Assembly (NCBI GenBank): GCA_900552425.1
Contig: URZR01000057.1
Location: forward strand, 1-9,763
Origin: an uncultured Collinsella sp.
Lineage (GTDB): Bacteria; Actinomycetota; Coriobacteriia; Coriobacteriales; Coriobacteriaceae
Direction: 5' to 3'
DNA: 9,763 bases
Within the stretch, counting starts at the first letter, position 1; each line of letters begins with the position of its first letter. The notes beneath the pieces are model-generated. The model was not told the origin of the DNA. It saw nothing but the letters and a program-made list of their open reading frames with translations, and made no database searches. The translations under genes were made by a program, and so were the position numbers. This document shows positions 6,664 through 9,763 of this stretch, one piece after another.

Positions 6664-6803
6664 GTCGTATCACATTGAGACCAAGTCAAGAAGAATCGCT
6701 TCGGTCGAATCGCGTCTTTTGGGTGAGTTCTCAACGTCCGCTGCCGCTGGTTTCCACCGTATGCCGAAAACACCCGGACGATGCCGTGCAGATCGCTTCG
6801 CTC

Positions 6804-6812
6804 TGCTATAGT
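6804..6812 (+). promoter_or_regulatory. extended -10 promoter candidate for the membrane protein gene
   Basis: TGCTATAGT is an extended -10 element (TG, one base, TATAGT). It predicts a start near 6819 and a leader of about 32 bases. No good -35 box lies at 16-18 bases, which is tolerated with an extended -10. The rest of 6664-6850 holds no gene that I can support. Confidence 0.4.
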
Positions 6813-6850
6813 CTCCCAAATTCACGTTTTCTATTGGGATGGTGGTTAAT

Positions 6851-7957
6851 ATGGGCGACATACTCGAATCGTTCCTGCGCGTGGCGATGGTGGTGTTCAT
6901 CGTCGGTCCGCTCACTGCATGGGTCGCCCGTCGCGGCGCGCGCGAGCGCAGTGAGGCGACGGACAGCCTCGATCGCTTCACGGTGCGCATGCCCGCTGCC
7001 ATTCGCACGATCATCGCCTGCTGCGCCGTCGCGTTCGAACTGCTCATGCTGGGTGTCTACGTCTGGCAGGGCGTCTCGTTGGGCGAGTGGGACCACGAAC
7101 TTGTGTGGTTCGGTCACGCCATGGCGCTCGCGGGCATGGCCATCTGGGCCCTGCTGAGCATCCCGCGCATCGACGTGGACGGTGAGCGAATTCTCTCGCG
7201 TAACGCCTTCGGCATCCGCAAGGAGACGACGTTTGGCCACATCACCCGTGCAACGCTTCACACGCAGATGATGAGGATCGACCTGTTCGAGGGCGACCGG
7301 AAGTTCTGCTCGATAAGCCTCGAGGGGGTGTGCTCGCTCAACCTCCTCGCCCGTCTGGAGGAAGAGGGCATCGAAGTCTCGGACGCCGTCGACGGCCCGA
7401 TGACCAAGGCGGGTCTGTGTTGGTCTGCCATCAAGCCGTTGACGATTGTTTTCAACGGCATGGCGCTCGTCTTCTCGCTCGTGATCGCCTTCATGGCTGT
7501 TTTCACCGATGCTGGTGCTCGTCTGCTCTTGCTCGTCCCGTTCCTCTTCCTGTTCATAGGGGGACTCCTGCCCCTGCTCATGCTCAGCATGCCCGCCCGC
7601 GGCATCCTCGAGATCGGCAGGCAGGAGCGCGAACTCGGCTTCTCCTTCGCCGAGGAGATGGCAAGTCGAGGTACCACGGGCACTTCGCTTGTCGACGATG
7701 ATTGGTTCATCGAGATCAGCAATGCCCGCGTCGTGGCGTTCCGTCGCGATTACCTCAAGAAGGTCACGGCGCACGAGAACAGCGAGAGCGGCGACCGTTG
7801 CACGGTGACCACGAAAGGCGGTCGCAAAATCAAGGTGTATGCAGCGGGCAGCACGCTCGAGGACCTGCGCTCGTGGTTCAAACAGGGTGCCAAGGCCAGA
7901 AGCACGCTCGACCGTGCAGAGGACGCGCTCGAGACGACGTCTGATTGGGTTGTCTGA
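6851..7957 (+). CDS. five-helix membrane protein with two soluble PH-like segments, function unknown
   Basis: I do not recognise a named gene. The 368-residue product has membrane helices near residues 8-27, 52-74, 84-104, 196-218 and 224-247. Two soluble beta-rich stretches follow the third and fifth helices (about 106-176 and 284-346). The last reads like a bacterial PH/YcxB-type strand-helix segment (WFIEIS...VTTKGGRKIKV...LEDLRSWFK). A domain-of-unknown-function family is likely. I prefer the ATG at 6851, with GGTGG five bases upstream, over the in-frame ATG at 6839, which has only GGG directly adjacent. The TGA stop (7955-7957) is the first three bases of the IS3 element. The native C-terminus may therefore have been longer and cut by the insertion. 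Confidence 0.75.
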   Translation: MGDILESFLRVAMVVFIVGPLTAWVARRGARERSEATDSLDRFTVRMPAAIRTIIACCAVAFELLMLGVYVWQGVSLGEWDHELVWFGHAMALAGMAIWALLSIPRIDVDGERILSRNAFGIRKETTFGHITRATLHTQMMRIDLFEGDRKFCSISLEGVCSLNLLARLEEEGIEVSDAVDGPMTKAGLCWSAIKPLTIVFNGMALVFSLVIAFMAVFTDAGARLLLLVPFLFLFIGGLLPLLMLSMPARGILEIGRQERELGFSFAEEMASRGTTGTSLVDDDWFIEISNARVVAFRRDYLKKVTAHENSESGDRCTVTTKGGRKIKVYAAGSTLEDLRSWFKQGAKARSTLDRAEDALETTSDWVV

Positions 7958-7991
7958 CCTGTATCGTCTTTTCGGACACGCATGCTAGAGG
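7955..7991 (+). repeat. left terminal inverted repeat (IRL) of the IS3 element
   Basis: It starts TGACCTGTATCG and includes the block TTTCGGACACGCA, which is shared exactly with the reverse complement of the right end. TATCGT at 7962-7967 is the -10 half of the predicted junction promoter. The first three bases serve as the stop codon of the upstream membrane protein frame. Confidence 0.92.
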
Positions 7992-8039
7992 CCCAATCCT
8001 TTAGAATGCATTCATCGACGACCGAGAGGACGGTATGCT

Positions 8040-8324
8040 ATGTCCAACCCAGCCGCCAAGTACACCGACGAGTTCAGGCGCGAGACCGCCGACTACATCA
8101 TCTCGACGGGCAGGCCGATAACGGAATGCTGCGCAGAACTGGGCCTGAATTCCAAGACCGTGAACAAGTGGGTGCAGAACCGCCGGCGCGAGCTTGCCGG
8201 CGGGCCCGGCCCCAAGGCCGAGGACCGCGAGCTTCGCGAGGCGAAAAGGCGCATACGCGAGCTCGAGATGGAGAACGCCTTCTTGAAAAAAGCCGCGGCC
8301 TTCTTCGCCAAAAGCCAGGCGTAG
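8040..8324 (+). CDS. IS3-family transposase OrfA (helix-turn-helix protein)
   Basis: The 94-residue protein binds the IS ends and is the first part of the fused transposase. The N-terminal YTDEFRRETADYI stretch and a helix-turn-helix (about 22-47, ITECCAELGLNSKTVNKWV) are followed by a leucine-zipper-like helix (61-85, LREAKRRIRELEMENAFLKK). The ATG at 8040 is preceded by GAGAGGA nine bases away. Near its end TTG AAA AAA GCC contains an A6 run (8286-8291), where -1 slippage moves ribosomes into orfB. The normal product ends at 8324. Confidence 0.93.
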   Translation: MSNPAAKYTDEFRRETADYIISTGRPITECCAELGLNSKTVNKWVQNRRRELAGGPGPKAEDRELREAKRRIRELEMENAFLKKAAAFFAKSQA

Positions 8325-8328
8325 CCGC
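8285..8328 (+). promoter_or_regulatory. programmed -1 frameshift signal between orfA and orfB
   Basis: G AAA AAA (8285-8291) sits in the orfA frame. Slipping back one base makes the next codon AGC at 8291, which enters the long orfB frame and yields a fused OrfAB of about 393 residues. Three bases after the tract a two-part hairpin can form: GCGGC (8295-8299) with GCCGC (8324-8328), and inside it CGCC (8306-8309) with GGCG (8318-8321). Slippery A-runs with a downstream stem are standard in IS3 elements. Confidence 0.7.
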
Positions 8329-8338
8329 ATGCTACCGG

Positions 8339-9220
8339 ATGATGTTGGCGGAGAAGGCCGAATTCCCGGTGAAAATGATGGCCCGCGTGCTCGGCGTGAG
8401 CCGATCGGGCTTCTACTCGTGGCTCTCCAACGGCTGCCCGCGAGAAGACTGGTCGGCCGAGCGCGAGGCGGTCCGGCGCGTGTGGCTGGAGTCGGACCGC
8501 AGGTTCGGCTTCCGGTTCGTGAAATGCTTCCTGCCCGGCGAGTTCTCCGGATTGACCCTGTACAGGGTGCGCAAGCTGATGCGCGAGCTGGGAATACGCG
8601 GCTGCACGCCCAACGCCAGGAAGCGCACCACCATCCCCGACCCGAAGGCCAGGCCCCGGCCCGACCTGGTGCGCCGCGACTTCACCAGTCCCGTTCCAAC
8701 CTACAAGCTCGTGGGCGACATCACCTACCTGCGCACCGGCGAGGGATGGCTGTACCTGTCGACGGTCATCGACCTCAACACCCGCATGGTGGTGGGCTGG
8801 TCGCTCTCCGAGCGCATGACCGCCGACATCGTGGTTTCGGCGCTGGCGTCGGCCAAATCGCGCGGCTACGTGGCCGGCAACGCGATATTCCACGCCGACC
8901 GCGGCGCCCAGTACACCAGCAGGCTTCTGGCCGAATGGGCGCGCGACAACGACGTGCGGCTGTCCTGCAGCCGCACCGGCAACTGCCACGACAACGCGGT
9001 GGCCGAGTCGTTCCTCGCCACGCTGAAGAACGAGATGTACTACAGGCGCAGCTTCCCGACCAGGGATTCCGCCAAGCACGCGGTGGTCGAGTTCATCGAG
9101 GCGTACTACAACCGCCGAAGGCCCCGCTCGACGATCGGCTACAAGGTGCCGGCCGAGGCCATGGCGGCCTTCTTCGAGAGAACCGAGCCCAAGCCCGAGG
9201 CCATGCCTATGGCCGCTTGA
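8339..9220 (+). CDS. IS3-family transposase OrfB, DDE integrase domain
   Basis: This is the catalytic part of the transposase, normally made as OrfAB by frameshifting; the frame is open back to 7982. Counting from the first ATG after the overlap (8339) it has 293 residues. A helical N-terminus (MMARVLGVSRSGFYSWLS, 13-30) leads into an RNase-H-fold rve domain. The catalytic residues are Asp127 (GDITYL), Asp187 (FHADRGAQYTS) and Glu223 (CHDNAVAESFLATLK). The last two are exactly 35 residues apart, and Lys230 sits at E+7. The C-terminal EAYYNRRRPRSTIGYKVP block is typical. No disruption is visible. An internal start is possible but has no clear ribosome-binding site. Confidence 0.94.
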   Translation: MMLAEKAEFPVKMMARVLGVSRSGFYSWLSNGCPREDWSAEREAVRRVWLESDRRFGFRFVKCFLPGEFSGLTLYRVRKLMRELGIRGCTPNARKRTTIPDPKARPRPDLVRRDFTSPVPTYKLVGDITYLRTGEGWLYLSTVIDLNTRMVVGWSLSERMTADIVVSALASAKSRGYVAGNAIFHADRGAQYTSRLLAEWARDNDVRLSCSRTGNCHDNAVAESFLATLKNEMYYRRSFPTRDSAKHAVVEFIEAYYNRRRPRSTIGYKVPAEAMAAFFERTEPKPEAMPMAA

Positions 9221-9222
9221 TT

Positions 9223-9259
9223 CCTCGAGCTTGCGTGTCCGAAATCTTGACACAGGTCA
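9223..9259 (-). repeat. right terminal inverted repeat (IRR) of the IS3 element
   Basis: Read from the outer end on the minus strand it starts TGACCTGTGTCAAG. It shares TTTCGGACACGCA with the left end and matches it at about 30 of 37 bases. It contains TTGACA (9247-9252, plus strand), a consensus -35 box pointing out of the element. Confidence 0.92.
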
Positions 9260-9261
9260 GA

Positions 9262-9655
9262 AGGCCTCGATGCCAGCGCTGCGCCGATATGGGGCAGCGG
9301 CCCCCCCGTTGGCCGCCATGGCCCTGACTTCCGAGCGTATGCTGGCGCCGCTCGTCTTAAGACGTCGACCTCCATCCGGAGCCTGCGGTTCTCGCGCTCG
9401 GGCTCCAGGATCCGGTTCTACTCGGGCGTGCGGTTGTCGGCGGCGCGCGGCGAGCCGGTCTCGTTTATCGACTTGACCCGCCTCTCCACGGTGCTCTTGT
9501 CGAGGTCGCACTCGTCCATGGCCTCGCGCCTGGGCTTTCCGGCGTTGTGGAGATCGACTATCTTCCTCTTGAACTCGTCGGTGAAATGCCTCGGTCTGGG
9601 GCCGGTCGAGGCCGAGCCCCCGGTCCGGCTGGGGTAGCATGTCGCTGCGGACCAC
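9262..9655 (-). pseudogene. decayed IS3-family transposase relic (orfA and start of orfB)
   Basis: The minus strand from about 9593 to 9330 translates to a clear IS3 OrfA: RHFTDEFKRKIVDLHNAG, DLDKSTVERRVKSINETG, DNRTPE, then RILEPERENRRLRMEVDVLRRAA. It differs in sequence from the OrfA of the intact element. An in-frame TAG at 9418-9420 interrupts it. The likely GTG start at 9655, behind AGAGGA, is in another frame, and a one-base gain in the G run at 9598-9601 would explain the shift. Downstream, IRSEVRAMAANGG (minus frame of 9655) and GRCPISAQ in the next frame look like a broken orfB N-terminus. The relic stops at the right end of the intact IS, and the rest of its orfB is absent. Confidence 0.8.
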
Positions 9656-9763
9656 TGTCTTTCCTCTCGTTGAATATCTAGGCGCTGACGATTCTAGGCG
9701 ATGGCCCTCTCTTGCTTCTTACACCTCGATTGTGCTCGCTACCCCCAGCGGGTCCGGATCGAG
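9656..9763. other. non-coding flank upstream of the relic transposase
   Basis: This stretch probably includes the left end of the relic element. TGTAAGAAGCAAG (9724-9712, minus strand) is a possible terminal sequence, but the partner end is missing, so the boundary cannot be fixed. A direct repeat TAGGCG occurs at 9680-9685 and 9696-9701. I see no gene here. Confidence 0.3.

Larger units (their letters stand above)
7955..9259 (+). mobile_element. IS3-family insertion sequence, 1305 bp, apparently intact
   Basis: The element is bounded by 37-base imperfect inverted repeats that begin TGACCTGT and match at about 30 of 37 positions. It encodes orfA and orfB in the -1 relation with an A6 slippage tract and a complete DD(35)E catalytic triad. 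Length and layout are typical of the IS3 family. The right end carries an outward TTGACA and the left end an inward TATCGT, the usual halves of a circle-junction promoter. No 3-4 bp target duplication is visible (GTC on the left, GAA on the right), so the flanks have probably been rearranged since insertion. Confidence 0.93.

Noticed and set aside
6806..7774. A 322-codon minus-strand frame opposite the membrane protein
   Set aside because: Its Glu/His/Arg-rich composition is the expected antisense of hydrophobic Leu/Val codons; the plus-strand frame has coherent membrane helices and an SD-like start.
8093..9253. A 386-codon minus-strand frame across the transposase
   Set aside because: It is antisense to orfA/orfB, whose DD(35)E motifs are unambiguous.

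Overview
The window is high-GC, densely packed bacterial DNA. It carries a [NiFe]-hydrogenase maturation cluster, a nickel regulator, thioredoxin, a diverged glycosylase-like protein and IS3-family elements. Gene content and protein style suggest a gut actinobacterium of the Coriobacteriia, most likely Collinsella or a close relative. This is inference from recognition; no marker gene is present to prove it.

Region 1 (1-4863, minus strand) is the metal/hydrogenase block. In transcription order it holds a small 82-residue protein of unknown function, nikR (one base after it), a 75-nt compound palindrome, hypF, hypC, hypD and the first codons of hypE. hypC/hypD and hypD/hypE each share one base at a stop/start junction, so they are probably translationally coupled. 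HypF makes the thiocarboxamide used for the cyanide ligands, HypC and HypD carry and assemble Fe(CN)2CO, and HypE partners HypF. NikR senses the nickel these hydrogenases need.

Region 2 (4864-6117) holds trxA (minus) with a strong intrinsic terminator downstream. A divergent gene (plus) encodes a 191-residue protein that looks like a family-4 uracil-DNA glycosylase fold without the expected active-site motifs.

Region 3 (6118-7957) holds a GHKL histidine-kinase module (minus) that starts at its H-box and lacks any sensor domain, then a five-helix membrane protein of unknown function (plus). The stop codon of that membrane protein lies within the left end of an insertion sequence.

Region 4 (7955-9763) is mobile DNA. 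It has one apparently intact 1305-bp IS3-family element with 37-bp imperfect terminal repeats, orfA, orfB in the -1 frame and an A6 slippage site. Its end sequences would form a TTGACA-17-TATCGT promoter when the ends are joined in a circle. It abuts a decayed, oppositely oriented second IS3-family orfA/orfB relic. No target duplication flanks the intact element, so the junction has probably been rearranged.

I did not find a clearly new multi-gene system. The items most worth following are the compound palindrome upstream of hypF, the glycosylase-like protein, the nikR-coupled small protein, and the IS-bounded truncations.
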